DNA from: Lachnospiraceae bacterium
GTDB taxonomy: Bacteria > Bacillota > Clostridia > Lachnospirales > Lachnospiraceae
Assembly: GCA_022845895.1 (NCBI GenBank)
Contig: AP025573.1
Span: 2,762,501-2,826,500, forward strand
DNA: 64,000 nucleotides
Reading direction: 5' to 3'
Shown: in pieces, positions 16,220 through 24,846 of the stretch
How positions within the stretch are numbered: the stretch's first letter is position 1
Layout of the letters: each line of letters starts with the position of its first letter
Notes under the pieces: model-generated
What the model was told of the DNA's origin: nothing
What the model saw: the letters and a program-made list of their open reading frames with translations, nothing else
Database searches by the model: none
Made by a program: the position numbers and the translations under genes

Positions 16220-17717
16220 GATCGTTTACTCCCATCGAATATCTTATTAGTCTGTCTTCGCCCAGCTCATCCTTCTGAAGTTCTCCCACTATCGTACCCT
16301 GGCGCATGATGACCGCCCTGTCACACATGCCGATAATCTCTGTCATTTCCGAGGAAACCATAATGATAGCCACGCCCTGTTCCGCCAGGTCATTGATATT
16401 TTTATATATCTCAACCTTTGCACCTACATCGACACCTCGCGTAGGCTCATCTAAAATAATACATTTGCAGTCTGCAACGAGCCATTTTGCCAGTGCTACC
16501 TTCTGCTGGTTGCCGCCTGACAGACTGGCAGTTGCATCTTCGATAGAATTATATTTTGTCGCAAGCTGGCGCAGGACATCTGTCGTCACCGTCTTGTCTT
16601 TTCTCATATTAATCAGGCCGAGCAGACGGGTCACCTTTTTCAGCGAGGACATGGTCGTGTTGACGCGGATACTTTGCTGCAGCAGCACACCCTGTTGTTT
16701 CCTGTCTTCCGGCAGCAGCCCGAGCCCGTTTTTCACAGCCTGTCTCGGAGACTTGAAGTTCACCTTATTCCCAAGGAACAGGACTTCTCCTGAATCTCTT
16801 TTGTCGGCTCCGAATATGACCCGCATCGTCTCCGTCCTTCCGACTCCAACCAGGCCGCTGAAGCCGAGCACCTCTCCGGCACGAACAGAAAAGGATACAT
16901 CGCGCACCATCTTGCCCCTGTTCAGATTTCTGACTTCTAATACTACATCTCCTATCCTGGCATCTCTCGGTGGGAACAGGGTGGACATGTCTCTTCCTAC
17001 CATCAGGTTGACAAGCTTCCCTTTGTCAATGTCTTTCGCGTCCACCTGCCTCACGAATGTCCCGTCTTTCAGAACAGTAATCGAATCGCAGATACGGAAT
17101 ATCTCTTCTAATCTGTGTGAGATATAGATGATGCTGACCCCGCTTTTCTTCAGCTTGTCAATCAGCAGAAAGAGCTTTTCAATCTCAGTAAATGTCAACA
17201 CCGCGGTAGGTTCATCCAGGACGAGGATCTTCGCGTTCCTCGTCAGATTCTTGCATATTTCTACCACCTGCTGGTATGCCACTGTCAACGTCTCGACCCT
17301 CTGCTTCGCATTGATTTCTGAAAATCCCAGCTCTGCCAGAATCTCTGTGGCTTTCTCGTTCAGCTCTCTCCAGTTGATAAATTTATTCTTTGACGACAGT
17401 CTGTCGATGAATATATTTTCGGCAACCGTCAGATGCGGAGCGAGCATAAATTCCTGGTAAATCGTAGCCACGCCTAATTGCTTCGCATCTTTTGGAGAAG
17501 AAATCTTCACTTCTTTTCCATCTATGAATATGACGCCTTCATCTTTTTGAAAAGCTCCGGATAGAATCTTCATCAAAGTTGATTTCCCAGCGCCGTTCTC
17601 TCCTACTAACGCGTGTACTTCCCCCGGTTTAATCTTCAGCGACACATCATTTAACGCCAAAACCCCGCCAAATCTTTTGACGATGTTTTTCATCTCAACC
17701 CTGTAATTGTCCGCCAT
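16209..17717 (-). CDS. Sugar ABC transporter ATPase (RbsA/MglA family)
   Basis: A 502-aa double-NBD ATPase. NBD1 has Walker A GENGAGKST (~40), the relaxed signature LTVAYQQ and Walker B ILVLDEPTAVLT. NBD2 has the degenerate P-loop usual for this family (GFSGLVGVGRTE), signature LSGGNQQKV and Walker B CIILDEPTRGVD. It powers uptake through the RbsC-type permease. The gene follows the binding-protein gene after a 97-bp gap with a hairpin. Confidence 0.93.
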   Translation of the reverse strand: MADNYRVEMKNIVKRFGGVLALNDVSLKIKPGEVHALVGENGAGKSTLMKILSGAFQKDEGVIFIDGKEVKISSPKDAKQLGVATIYQEFMLAPHLTVAENIFIDRLSSKNKFINWRELNEKATEILAELGFSEINAKQRVETLTVAYQQVVEICKNLTRNAKILVLDEPTAVLTFTEIEKLFLLIDKLKKSGVSIIYISHRLEEIFRICDSITVLKDGTFVRQVDAKDIDKGKLVNLMVGRDMSTLFPPRDARIGDVVLEVRNLNRGKMVRDVSFSVRAGEVLGFSGLVGVGRTETMRVIFGADKRDSGEVLFLGNKVNFKSPRQAVKNGLGLLPEDRKQQGVLLQQSIRVNTTMSSLKKVTRLLGLINMRKDKTVTTDVLRQLATKYNSIEDATASLSGGNQQKVALAKWLVADCKCIILDEPTRGVDVGAKVEIYKNINDLAEQGVAIIMVSSEMTEIIGMCDRAVIMRQGTIVGELQKDELGEDRLIRYSMGVNDHEE

Positions 17718-17756
17718 CCCTTCAACTCCTTATACATTTCATGCTATTTTTGTAAA

Positions 17757-17783
17757 GAGGATATTTCAAAAAGAAATATCCTC
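17757..17783 (-). promoter_or_regulatory. Intercistronic hairpin after the binding-protein gene
   Basis: A perfect 11-bp inverted repeat (17,757-17,767 and 17,773-17,783) with a 5-nt A/T loop lies between the binding-protein and ATPase genes and has only a weak T-tail. Such hairpins often stabilise the binding-protein mRNA or act as leaky terminators, so that it is made in excess over the transporter subunits. Confidence 0.6.
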
Positions 17784-17814
17784 CCTAAGCTCATTCGTTT
17801 TTCAAGCCTTCCAT

Positions 17815-18906
17815 TTAAAATGCTGCGTCTGCGTTGTAATACTCTCCCGCATTATCGACGGTATAGCATAACGGCGGTGTTCGTGTCACTTCTTCATAAT
17901 CATCAGCAGTCTTGCCATTTTCCAGTACATCCACTGCGATTTCCAGTGTCATTGCAGAGACGGTCGTCGGGCTGTTGTCGCCTGTCGCAAGATAATCTGT
18001 CCCGTCTGCAATCAGCTTCAGCGCTTCCTTCTGGCCGTCTGCCGCAGCAGCCAGCTTGATGCCTGACATGCCTGCATTTTCAATGGCCGTCATAGCGCCT
18101 AACAGCATATTGTCATTTTCGCCGAGAACGAGGTTGATGTTCTTGTTGGCGACGAGCAGGTCTTCCATGGCCGGAAGTCCTTCATCTGCTGTCCAGTTGC
18201 CCCATCCCTGTCCATTGATTGCAAAATCCGCTTCTTCATGGTAGGCCTTGCCCGTATCGATCAAGGTCTGCTCCATCTCTCTTGCCTGCTTCCATGCATC
18301 ATCCTCGGAGCATCCTGTTCTCTGCTCTATGATTCCACATATCAGACCGGTACGTCTTTCCTGAGAAACGACAGCACCTTTCACGCCCGACAGCAGAACG
18401 GAGATGATAGGTTCCTCGGCAAATGACTCGCCTACATATAAGCCGACCGCCCGTCCATTTCTCTCATTGTCGGAACATACGATCGTCACACACTCTGCGG
18501 AAGAATCCGGCGCGTTATCGACTGCGATAACTGGGATTCCGGCATTGGCTGCATTGGAGATAGACTGGAGACATGCCTCGGAATCAATCGGATTGATGAT
18601 AATCAGGTCATAACCCTGACTTACGAACGTCTCCATATTTTCCATTTCCTTGTCGATATTTTCATCTGCATTCAAGCTTGCATATTCCCATCCAAGTGCC
18701 TCTACATCTTCCTTTAATGCCGCGTCCAGGGCAACAAAGTACGGGTTGTTCAAAGTTTTATTAGCGTAGCCTACTTTGAAGCTTTTCTTCGTCTCCTTGT
18801 CCGCGCTGTCGTCTTTACTGTCTCCTCCTTTGGAACATCCTGCCAGTGCCAACACCATCGCTGCCATAACGAGAATACTGAGCAACTTTTTCATTTTTCC
18901 TTTCAT
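17815..18906 (-). CDS. Sugar-binding lipoprotein of the ABC transporter
   Basis: A 363-aa exported lipoprotein: N-terminal KK, hydrophobic stretch, then lipobox LAGC (Cys at ~23), followed by a Ser/Asp/Lys linker and a type I periplasmic-binding fold (Peripla_BP_4-like; ITNP-type LIIINPIDSEACLQSISNA near 105). It captures the substrate outside the cell. It is the first gene of the operon, about 105 nt after the inferred transcription start. AGGAGG lies 8 nt before the ATG. Confidence 0.92.
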   Translation of the reverse strand: MKGKMKKLLSILVMAAMVLALAGCSKGGDSKDDSADKETKKSFKVGYANKTLNNPYFVALDAALKEDVEALGWEYASLNADENIDKEMENMETFVSQGYDLIIINPIDSEACLQSISNAANAGIPVIAVDNAPDSSAECVTIVCSDNERNGRAVGLYVGESFAEEPIISVLLSGVKGAVVSQERRTGLICGIIEQRTGCSEDDAWKQAREMEQTLIDTGKAYHEEADFAINGQGWGNWTADEGLPAMEDLLVANKNINLVLGENDNMLLGAMTAIENAGMSGIKLAAAADGQKEALKLIADGTDYLATGDNSPTTVSAMTLEIAVDVLENGKTADDYEEVTRTPPLCYTVDNAGEYYNADAAF

Positions 18907-18988
18907 CCATCTTTCCTCCTAATCATTTGTTTTTTCCGCATGCGTTTGATACTATCATTTCGTCAAAAGTAAACCGTAGTATCATTTG

Positions 18989-19000
18989 TTCATATATGAA
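18989..19000. promoter_or_regulatory. Palindromic candidate operator for the SorC-type regulator
   Basis: TTCATATATGAA is a perfect 12-bp palindrome located about 10-20 bp downstream of the likely transcription start of the sugar operon. The half-site TGTTTCATAT also occurs just downstream of the regulator's own -10 box (plus-strand 20,193-20,202). This suggests repression of the operon and autoregulation. Confidence 0.5.
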
Positions 19001-19016
19001 ACACTTTTGTAAACCA

Positions 19017-19045
19017 ATACTATCACAGAAACATTTCATTGTCAA
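19017..19045 (-). promoter_or_regulatory. Sigma-A promoter of the sugar operon
   Basis: On the minus strand TTGACA (19,045-19,040) and TAGTAT (19,022-19,017) are separated by exactly 17 nt. It lies upstream of the binding-protein gene and downstream of the regulator's terminator. Confidence 0.85.
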
Positions 19046-19100
19046 CATTAACAAAACATTTTATCGGGCTTAATATTTTTTGTGCATTTTATGCATAACA

Positions 19101-19140
19101 AAAGCCGGCGTACGATTATCCATAACCGCACGCCGGCTTT
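19101..19140 (-). terminator. Terminator of the SorC-type regulator gene
   Basis: An 11-bp perfect stem (19,101-19,111 with 19,130-19,140) is flanked by A and T runs, so it can work on both strands. On the minus strand it lies 22 nt after the regulator's stop and before the sugar-operon promoter. Confidence 0.85.
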
Positions 19141-19161
19141 TATCCATTCATATTTATCATT

Positions 19162-20136
19162 CTATTCGAATATCTCAGGCTTGGCATCCCTGATTGCATC
19201 CACCGTATTTTCATTTGTCACGAATACATTTACCACATTACCTTTCAGAGCGCCTAATATGCTCTCAACCTTGCTCTCCCCGACAGCAACGCCTATCCTT
19301 GTGTCGATCCTCTTGATCTGCTCATAGGGGACCGCCACCGTCCTTACATCCAGGTCCGGGTCGCAGATGTCGCCGCCGGAGTCTATCACATGTGTACAGA
19401 TATCTCCGACAGCGCCTCTCTGTCTTAACTTGCTGATCTCATCCGGCCTTAAGTAGCCTGCACGGGCAAGGGCACACTGTTCCCCGAACTTTCCCATCGT
19501 AACGATGGCGATATTCACCCGCTGCGCATAGCGCAGCACGTCTGTCATCGTATGTTCCTTATCTATGGCTTCCTTTATCTTCTTATCATCGACAATGGCC
19601 GGGAAAGGCAGCACATACCCCGCACTGTTCAGCATGGCAGAAAAAGCTTTTGTTATCTCGGATACATAGACGTTTCTCTTGATATTGCTGACGCCGCCAC
19701 ACATCTGGACCGCTATCATATCTTTCAGGTCATCCCGTTTCGGCAGCGCTTTAGCACACTCATATACAGTCTCTCCCCAGGAAAAACCGATGACATCTCC
19801 ATTTTTCAAAATACTGTTCAGATATCTCGCCGCTGCTTCTCCCACTTGCTGCAAAGGATTTATATCCTCTACCTTGGGAACGACAATCACTTTATTCAGT
19901 CCATAATATACTCTCAGCTTACGTTCCAGCCAGTTTTCAGACATGACAGGGTCCTCGATGTTGATTTTGACAATCCCTGCCTGCTTAGCCTCATGCAGCA
20001 GCTTGGAGATATACGGCCTGGACAGATTAATCTTTTTAGCGATTTCGTTCTGGCTCAGATCATGTTCATAATATAATCTTGCCACCTGTACAAGCAATTC
20101 CGTTCTTTGCATATCCTTGTTCCTGTTATTTCCCAT
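19162..20136 (-). CDS. SorC/DeoR-type sugar-responsive transcriptional regulator
   Basis: A 324-aa regulator. The N-terminal HTH reads LSQNEIAKKINLSRPYISKLLHEAKQAGIVKI, and the C-terminal effector-binding domain is of the SorC sugar-phosphate type (VIGFSWGETVYECAKALP; GDICTHVIDSGGDICDP). The frame is open to 20,229, but the promoter lies at 20,198-20,226. The ATG at 20,136 has AGGA 8 nt upstream, so it is the likely start. It most likely controls the downstream sugar operon in response to a phosphorylated intermediate. Confidence 0.88.
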   Translation of the reverse strand: MGNNRNKDMQRTELLVQVARLYYEHDLSQNEIAKKINLSRPYISKLLHEAKQAGIVKINIEDPVMSENWLERKLRVYYGLNKVIVVPKVEDINPLQQVGEAAARYLNSILKNGDVIGFSWGETVYECAKALPKRDDLKDMIAVQMCGGVSNIKRNVYVSEITKAFSAMLNSAGYVLPFPAIVDDKKIKEAIDKEHTMTDVLRYAQRVNIAIVTMGKFGEQCALARAGYLRPDEISKLRQRGAVGDICTHVIDSGGDICDPDLDVRTVAVPYEQIKRIDTRIGVAVGESKVESILGALKGNVVNVFVTNENTVDAIRDAKPEIFE

Positions 20137-20197
20137 CAAATTTTCCTGCCATTCTTTCATTCTATACGTATCACCCGTATATGGTACTTTTTGTTTC

Positions 20198-20226
20198 ATA
20201 TTAACAGCCATAGTATTTTTTGTCAA
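20198..20226 (-). promoter_or_regulatory. Sigma-A promoter of the regulator gene
   Basis: TTGACA (20,226-20,221) and TAATAT (20,203-20,198) with a 17-nt spacer on the minus strand. A TGTTTCATAT-like half-site overlaps the downstream edge of the -10 box, consistent with autoregulation. Confidence 0.8.
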
Positions 20227-20278
20227 CATTACGTGAACTTATGTTCTTTTTGTTCCTGCTATGGAGAGGCTGTCGTTC

Positions 20279-21805
20279 TTATGGTTTCCTTACGTGTTCC
20301 TGCCTTTCCTTGGGTAATCTGTTAAACAATTCTTGCGTGTTTTCATTATATTGGAAAAACTCACGTAATCTGTATGGCAGAAGCTGCAGAAATTCTCCAA
20401 GTGGAAGAAAGGTCGTTGAAAGAAATTTCATAATCTCCTCATTCGTCCACAATTCCTTGTTCTGCAAAAGATATTTCGCCGCATTAAACGGACTCTTATG
20501 ATAAGCTATTATTGCCCTGGCAGCTCTTGTATCCCCTGCTTTCACCTGCATATACAAGAATCGCGGGAAGTCGTCGGATAAAACCTTGTAACCTGCAAAT
20601 CGGTCGTCGGGATTATATGCAATTCCAAATGCCGGGGCAAAATCCATTATCTCATGAGCCGTATGATAAGGAATCTGTGTATGGTCATAGTGCCTGCGCC
20701 AATATGCCATGATTGCCCATCCCACAGCGGCAATTTCTTCCTTTTTGGCTCCCGCTTCACGTGCAAGCCCCATCATCCTGGCGGCTGAAAAGGAATGTCT
20801 TGCATACATGGGCAGGTGCTTTCTGCGCGCATACTCGTAACTTGGAGACGTTTCCTCCGCACTAAACTTCACCACGTTTGGATCACAAAGATTCAGATGT
20901 CCACCTCCGCCTTTTACCAGCTTACGGTCCCCGCGAATCTGCGAATTATCCGGACGGTCATACGGTCTTCTTCCGGCTAATGTAGTTGCATCAAAATGCA
21001 GTCCTTTAAAGAGAAGCTCATCTCCTGATTTTTCAAAAAAGTAATGCATCAAATCATGGAGTACGCCTGTCTTCTGCCGAATATCATATGCCTTTGGATC
21101 ATTCAAAACCGCCCAGTAGTCCGGCAGTTCATGTCTGTTTCCTTTTCCGCTGAAATAGGACTTATACAGCGTCCACACTGCCGGTTTTGCCAGAGGTGTC
21201 CCGTCCATTTTGTGCGTGACAGCGCTCTTCGCCTGAATTTCACTTGTAATTGTACTTTTATTGGTGTTAGTGTCAATGTAATGCTTTAATTTCATAAATA
21301 CAGAATCCAGATGGTAGCTGACCGCCGGATCTTTTAATATCTCTTCTGCCTTTTCTTTTTCCTCCTGTCTGCCCGGCTTTGCATTTACCCATCCGGTCAG
21401 GGCAAGCGCTGCTTCATAGTAATTTTTATAGGCTCTGGGTTGAAACTTCTTTCCAAAATCCAGGTTTTTGCTGTCGCTTCCGGCCTCGTCTGCTATCCAT
21501 GCCCTGATCTGGGAACGAAGCTTTCCGCCTGGATCCTGAATGATCTGTTCTTCTATTTCTTTAAGATAAGTATCTTCCTCTGACCCACTTATCAAAGTGC
21601 GGCGCTTTGCATCCAGTTCATCCAGCATCTTCACTGCTATACCTGTAATCGTATCCTCCATTACTTTTCCTGCAGTTGCCGAATGTGTACGCTTCGCACA
21701 ATAATATCTGTCTGTATAATCATCCGTCTTTATAATCAAATATCTCTGTATGATTCCACCCGCTCTTTTATCGGTTGTCTTCTTTTTCTGCTCATACTCA
21801 TACAT
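20279..21805 (-). CDS. Putative eCIS cargo/effector, unrecognised 508-aa protein
   Basis: The last gene of the eCIS operon. It has no family I recognise. The N-terminus MYEYEQKKKTTDKRAGGIIQ resembles the N-terminus of the adjacent DUF4157 protein (MYQYEEKKRT), and the IIQR motif recalls proteins linked to DUF4157 domains. The body is helical and His-rich: HDLMH at 250-254, GGGGH near 303 and RRHYDH...YHTAHE at 370-385, which could bind metal. There is no signal peptide or membrane segment. Position after DUF4157 and the tip protein fits an effector loaded in the tube; toxicity is inference. SD AGGGAGG lies 7 nt before the ATG. Confidence 0.6.
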   Translation of the reverse strand: MYEYEQKKKTTDKRAGGIIQRYLIIKTDDYTDRYYCAKRTHSATAGKVMEDTITGIAVKMLDELDAKRRTLISGSEEDTYLKEIEEQIIQDPGGKLRSQIRAWIADEAGSDSKNLDFGKKFQPRAYKNYYEAALALTGWVNAKPGRQEEKEKAEEILKDPAVSYHLDSVFMKLKHYIDTNTNKSTITSEIQAKSAVTHKMDGTPLAKPAVWTLYKSYFSGKGNRHELPDYWAVLNDPKAYDIRQKTGVLHDLMHYFFEKSGDELLFKGLHFDATTLAGRRPYDRPDNSQIRGDRKLVKGGGGHLNLCDPNVVKFSAEETSPSYEYARRKHLPMYARHSFSAARMMGLAREAGAKKEEIAAVGWAIMAYWRRHYDHTQIPYHTAHEIMDFAPAFGIAYNPDDRFAGYKVLSDDFPRFLYMQVKAGDTRAARAIIAYHKSPFNAAKYLLQNKELWTNEEIMKFLSTTFLPLGEFLQLLPYRLREFFQYNENTQELFNRLPKERQEHVRKP

Positions 21806-21911
21806 CTGGTTTCCTCCCTGTCTAAAATCATACCATCACCTACATCTCCCCTCCTTGCTATAGCAAAGCCGTCGTATAACGCACCATCCTTTTATGCTCA
21901 GATTCGGAAGG

Positions 21912-22238
21912 TTACATACGATCTGCCTCCCTCTCAAGCGCTGAATCATCATTCACCGGCTGCCCGTTTACCTTTGCCGTAGGGGCTACTCTTCCTTCCA
22001 TCTGCTGTACGACATGTCCCAGTTCATGACCGAGATGCCGTTCCTGTCCCGGACCTATATACACGTCCTGCCCCTGCGTATACGCAAGCGCCTGGAACTG
22101 TGCAGGCCTGTCAGAATTATAATGCACTTTCACATCATCAAAGGAACAGCCCGAACGGTCTTCGAACTTTTCTTTTACACGGTCCGGTATTCCGGTCTTG
22201 TTGACCTGTGTCCTCTTTTTTTCTTCGTACTGGTACAT
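21912..22238 (-). CDS. Stand-alone DUF4157 protein of the eCIS
   Basis: A 108-aa protein consisting almost only of a DUF4157 domain: VHYNSDRPAQFQALAYTQGQDVYIG followed by the metallopeptidase-like HELGHVVQQ motif (about 75-83) and a final EREADRM. DUF4157 is a hallmark of eCIS loci, where it is often fused to or next to cargo. Here it stops right after the domain, and the next gene downstream is the putative effector. A 106-nt gap with a spare AAGGAGG separates them. CAGGAGG precedes the ATG. Confidence 0.9.
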   Translation of the reverse strand: MYQYEEKKRTQVNKTGIPDRVKEKFEDRSGCSFDDVKVHYNSDRPAQFQALAYTQGQDVYIGPGQERHLGHELGHVVQQMEGRVAPTAKVNGQPVNDDSALEREADRM

Positions 22239-22262
22239 AGGGCACCTCCTGTCTGAACGGTG

Positions 22263-22652
22263 TTACACATTTACTTTTAACTGTCCGGGGGCTGTTATCG
22301 TTATGACACCCATACCGTTCATGCACATCAGCTTTGCATCGCTTCTAAGACACGGCACTTTTTTGACGAGGGGTGCCTTTCCCGGATTTATCCATGGTGC
22401 TGCTGCCATACAATTGCACGGCTGCGGGGTGAGCACGCCGAGCGCCGCCGCTGTGGCGGACGCCACCTGCGGGTTGGCCAGCGATGTACACATGGCGAAT
22501 CCGGATATATTGGTCTTCCCTGCCATATCCTGTATCGTTGCCACCGGTTTTCCGCCCGCCCGGCACATCTGCTGTGATGTTACCCGGAGCGTACACGGTG
22601 CCGTGCCAAAGCTGCATGTCAGCAACGCGCCGTCAACTGCTGCCTGTGCCAT
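22263..22652 (-). CDS. PAAR-like DUF4280 spike-tip protein
   Basis: A 129-aa protein with the DUF4280 pattern: a start MAQAAVDGALLTCSFGTAP, regularly spaced Cys residues (about 13, 20, 30, 55, 79, 81, 101, 110) and a Gly-rich C-terminal strand. DUF4280 proteins form a PAAR-like sharpening cone at the tip of contractile systems and may carry cargo. It sits between the ATPase and the DUF4157 gene. Confidence 0.88.
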   Translation of the reverse strand: MAQAAVDGALLTCSFGTAPCTLRVTSQQMCRAGGKPVATIQDMAGKTNISGFAMCTSLANPQVASATAAALGVLTPQPCNCMAAAPWINPGKAPLVKKVPCLRSDAKLMCMNGMGVITITAPGQLKVNV

Positions 22653-22695
22653 CTCTTACACCTCCTTTTCATTCACCTTTTCGGTTCCTGCTCAT

Positions 22696-24264
22696 CTATC
22701 TGCCTTCCAGCTCTTCTGGCAGCATCAGTTTGCCGTACTTCAGATAGCACTGCTTCACCGCGGCCTTGACATGCCGGTCTGCTATTGCTCCTCCCTCTGC
22801 CGCTGCAAGAAATGCCGCGTTTTGCATCGTCTCTTTTATCTCGCTGCCTGAGAGTTCAAACTGCCGGGCATAGAAGTTAAGATTCACGTCGTCTTCGGCG
22901 GGAGCCTTTGCAGGCAGAGCTTTCTGCCATAGGCACCTGCGTTCCTGTTCATCCGGCAGCTGGAATTCAATCATCATCTTAATACGCCGCCGGAATGCTT
23001 CGTCCATATTGTCCTTCAGGTTCGTCGTCAATATCGTAATCCCCTCATAATCCTCCATCCTTTGAAGCAGATGGGCAATCTCTCCGTTCGAGTGACGGTC
23101 ATGGGAATCCTTTACACCGGTCCGCTTCGTAAAGAACGCATCCGCCTCATCAAAGAGCAGCACGATATCCATATCCTTTGCCTTGTCGAACAGGCTGCTT
23201 ATATTCTTCTGCGTCTCACCGATGTATTTGCTCATCATCTGGGACATATCCACCCGGTATAGCGACAGCCCGAGCTCTCCTGCAATTATCTGGGCTGCCA
23301 TCGTCTTGCCTGTGCCGGAAGGGCCGTAGAACAGGGCGCTGATTCCCCGCCCGTATGGCTTGCCTTCATAAAAGCCCCAATCACTTCCTACGAGGCTTCT
23401 GTACCTGACCTGGCTGCACAGTTCCTTTAGCCGCGCCCCTGTATCCGCACATACGATCAGGTCCTCCCAGGAATATGCCGTGGGTATCCGCACCGCAAAT
23501 TCGCTGAAATTTTCATTTTGATACATGTCCACAGCCTTCACAAAATCCTGCTCCTCAACCAGGTCTCTGCCTTCGCCGTCACGGTAAAGGCCGGCAGAAC
23601 GCACCACACGCGCTACAGCTCCTGCGTTCAGCGTATACCGCCCCGCCAGGACTGGGGCCTTTACTGTATCTGAGACCCTGGCCTGTCCAAGATGATATTC
23701 CCAGAGCAGTACCCGCTGGGCAATATCGGGAGGAGGAAGCCTGATTTCCGCCTGCTCATAGCTCCCTTCCTGGGGCAGTGCAATGCTTCTGTCCGTTACC
23801 ACATAACAGGAGATTCCTTCATTTATAAGGCCATACAGCAGCTCGCCCCACCGCCCCTCGTCATCTTCCTTTCGTCCGGCGATCAGGCAGAACATCGGTC
23901 TCTTCTCTGCCAACATCCGGGACAGTACGCCAAAGACGGCATTTCCGTTCTCAAGGCAGCACTGATACAGCATTTCCATATCTGCACATACAAGCGGCTT
24001 TCTCAGCCGCGCAGCCGCCTTACGCATCAGGGTCCTCCTGCCGCAGCCACCTGCCCCGCGGACAACGATGATTCTCGGACATCCCTGCCTGCTCCGCTCT
24101 TCCATGTGGCGTATCCATGCTTCCTGCTCCCCATATACATCCGGTTTTATCGACCCCCTCTCTTCTTCCGGGTCTGCCTGCCAGAGAACATATCTGAGCT
24201 TTTCTTCTAACTGTCTTGTCATATCCATCATCTTATTCTCCACTGCCTCTATGCGCACTGTCAC
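22696..24264 (-). CDS. eCIS AAA+ ATPase (Afp15/Pvc15-like)
   Basis: A 522-aa protein. The C-terminal AAA+ module is complete: Walker A GPSGTGKT (314-321), Walker B DIVLLFDEAD (~366-375), then a TTNLKDNMDEAFRRRI sensor/arginine-finger region. The N-terminal part has a P-loop-like GAGGCGRRT (~70-78) without the Lys. This ATPase type is universal in eCIS loci and is thought to help assembly or cargo loading. The GTG at 24,264 overlaps the preceding stop; an ATG at 24,231 with GGAG 6 nt upstream is an equally good start. Confidence 0.92.
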   Translation of the reverse strand: MTVRIEAVENKMMDMTRQLEEKLRYVLWQADPEEERGSIKPDVYGEQEAWIRHMEERSRQGCPRIIVVRGAGGCGRRTLMRKAAARLRKPLVCADMEMLYQCCLENGNAVFGVLSRMLAEKRPMFCLIAGRKEDDEGRWGELLYGLINEGISCYVVTDRSIALPQEGSYEQAEIRLPPPDIAQRVLLWEYHLGQARVSDTVKAPVLAGRYTLNAGAVARVVRSAGLYRDGEGRDLVEEQDFVKAVDMYQNENFSEFAVRIPTAYSWEDLIVCADTGARLKELCSQVRYRSLVGSDWGFYEGKPYGRGISALFYGPSGTGKTMAAQIIAGELGLSLYRVDMSQMMSKYIGETQKNISSLFDKAKDMDIVLLFDEADAFFTKRTGVKDSHDRHSNGEIAHLLQRMEDYEGITILTTNLKDNMDEAFRRRIKMMIEFQLPDEQERRCLWQKALPAKAPAEDDVNLNFYARQFELSGSEIKETMQNAAFLAAAEGGAIADRHVKAAVKQCYLKYGKLMLPEELEGR

Positions 24265-24818
24265 TAACGTCCCATCGGTTTCATATTGACCCTGCGTTCT
24301 CTCACCCTTGTGACTTCCTTAGTTACTGCTGAATCTATAACAACCGGTGTCACTTTATAAAAGAGGGAGACTTTATATGGTTCCTCCTGAAAGGGCCACA
24401 GCTTCAGCTTGTCCTCTGTAGAAACCCTCTGCAGCTCAATCCGTGCCATGGTATCCCCGGGCAGCAGGAACGGGTAATCGTGAAAATACTGAATAATCTT
24501 ACCCAGGATCTGCTCCTCCTGAATAGAGCAAAACCGCACGTCCCCGTCGGAGTATGCCGTTATCATATAATAGAGAGACAGGCAGACAGGCGGATACTGC
24601 TGCCTGCTCACAGATATGTCGAGCATCGTCTGGGGACGTACGGCCTCGCTCTCCTGGATATCGTACAGAAAGATGCCGAGGCTTGCATGCTCCCGCTGCG
24701 TGGGGCTGCACAGCACGATTTGTCCCGGAAACCGGATAAGCTCCGGCACGAGCTGCTCTTTTAAGTTGTTCATCATAGATTCACTGATCTTAGCAATCGT
24801 CGTATAAGCTCCCATCAT
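24264..24818 (-). CDS. DUF4255 protein (eCIS tail terminator, Afp16/Pvc16-like)
   Basis: A 184-aa protein of the DUF4255 family: helix TTIAKISESMMNNL, then LGIFLYDIQESEAVRP and LSLYYMITAYSDGD, with the inner-edge DKLKLWPFQEEPYKVSLFYKVTPV. In Afp/PVC the homologue caps the sheath-tube end and sets its termination. A longer frame exists, but GGGAGG 5 nt before the ATG at 24,818 supports this start. Confidence 0.85.
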   Translation of the reverse strand: MMGAYTTIAKISESMMNNLKEQLVPELIRFPGQIVLCSPTQREHASLGIFLYDIQESEAVRPQTMLDISVSRQQYPPVCLSLYYMITAYSDGDVRFCSIQEEQILGKIIQYFHDYPFLLPGDTMARIELQRVSTEDKLKLWPFQEEPYKVSLFYKVTPVVIDSAVTKEVTRVRERRVNMKPMGR

Positions 24819-24846
24819 CAACACCTCCCACAGGGACTGACCCCCT

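Noticed and set aside
20137-20229. Longer N-terminus for the SorC-type regulator
   Set aside because: It would start upstream of the near-consensus promoter at 20,198-20,226 and lacks a ribosome binding site.
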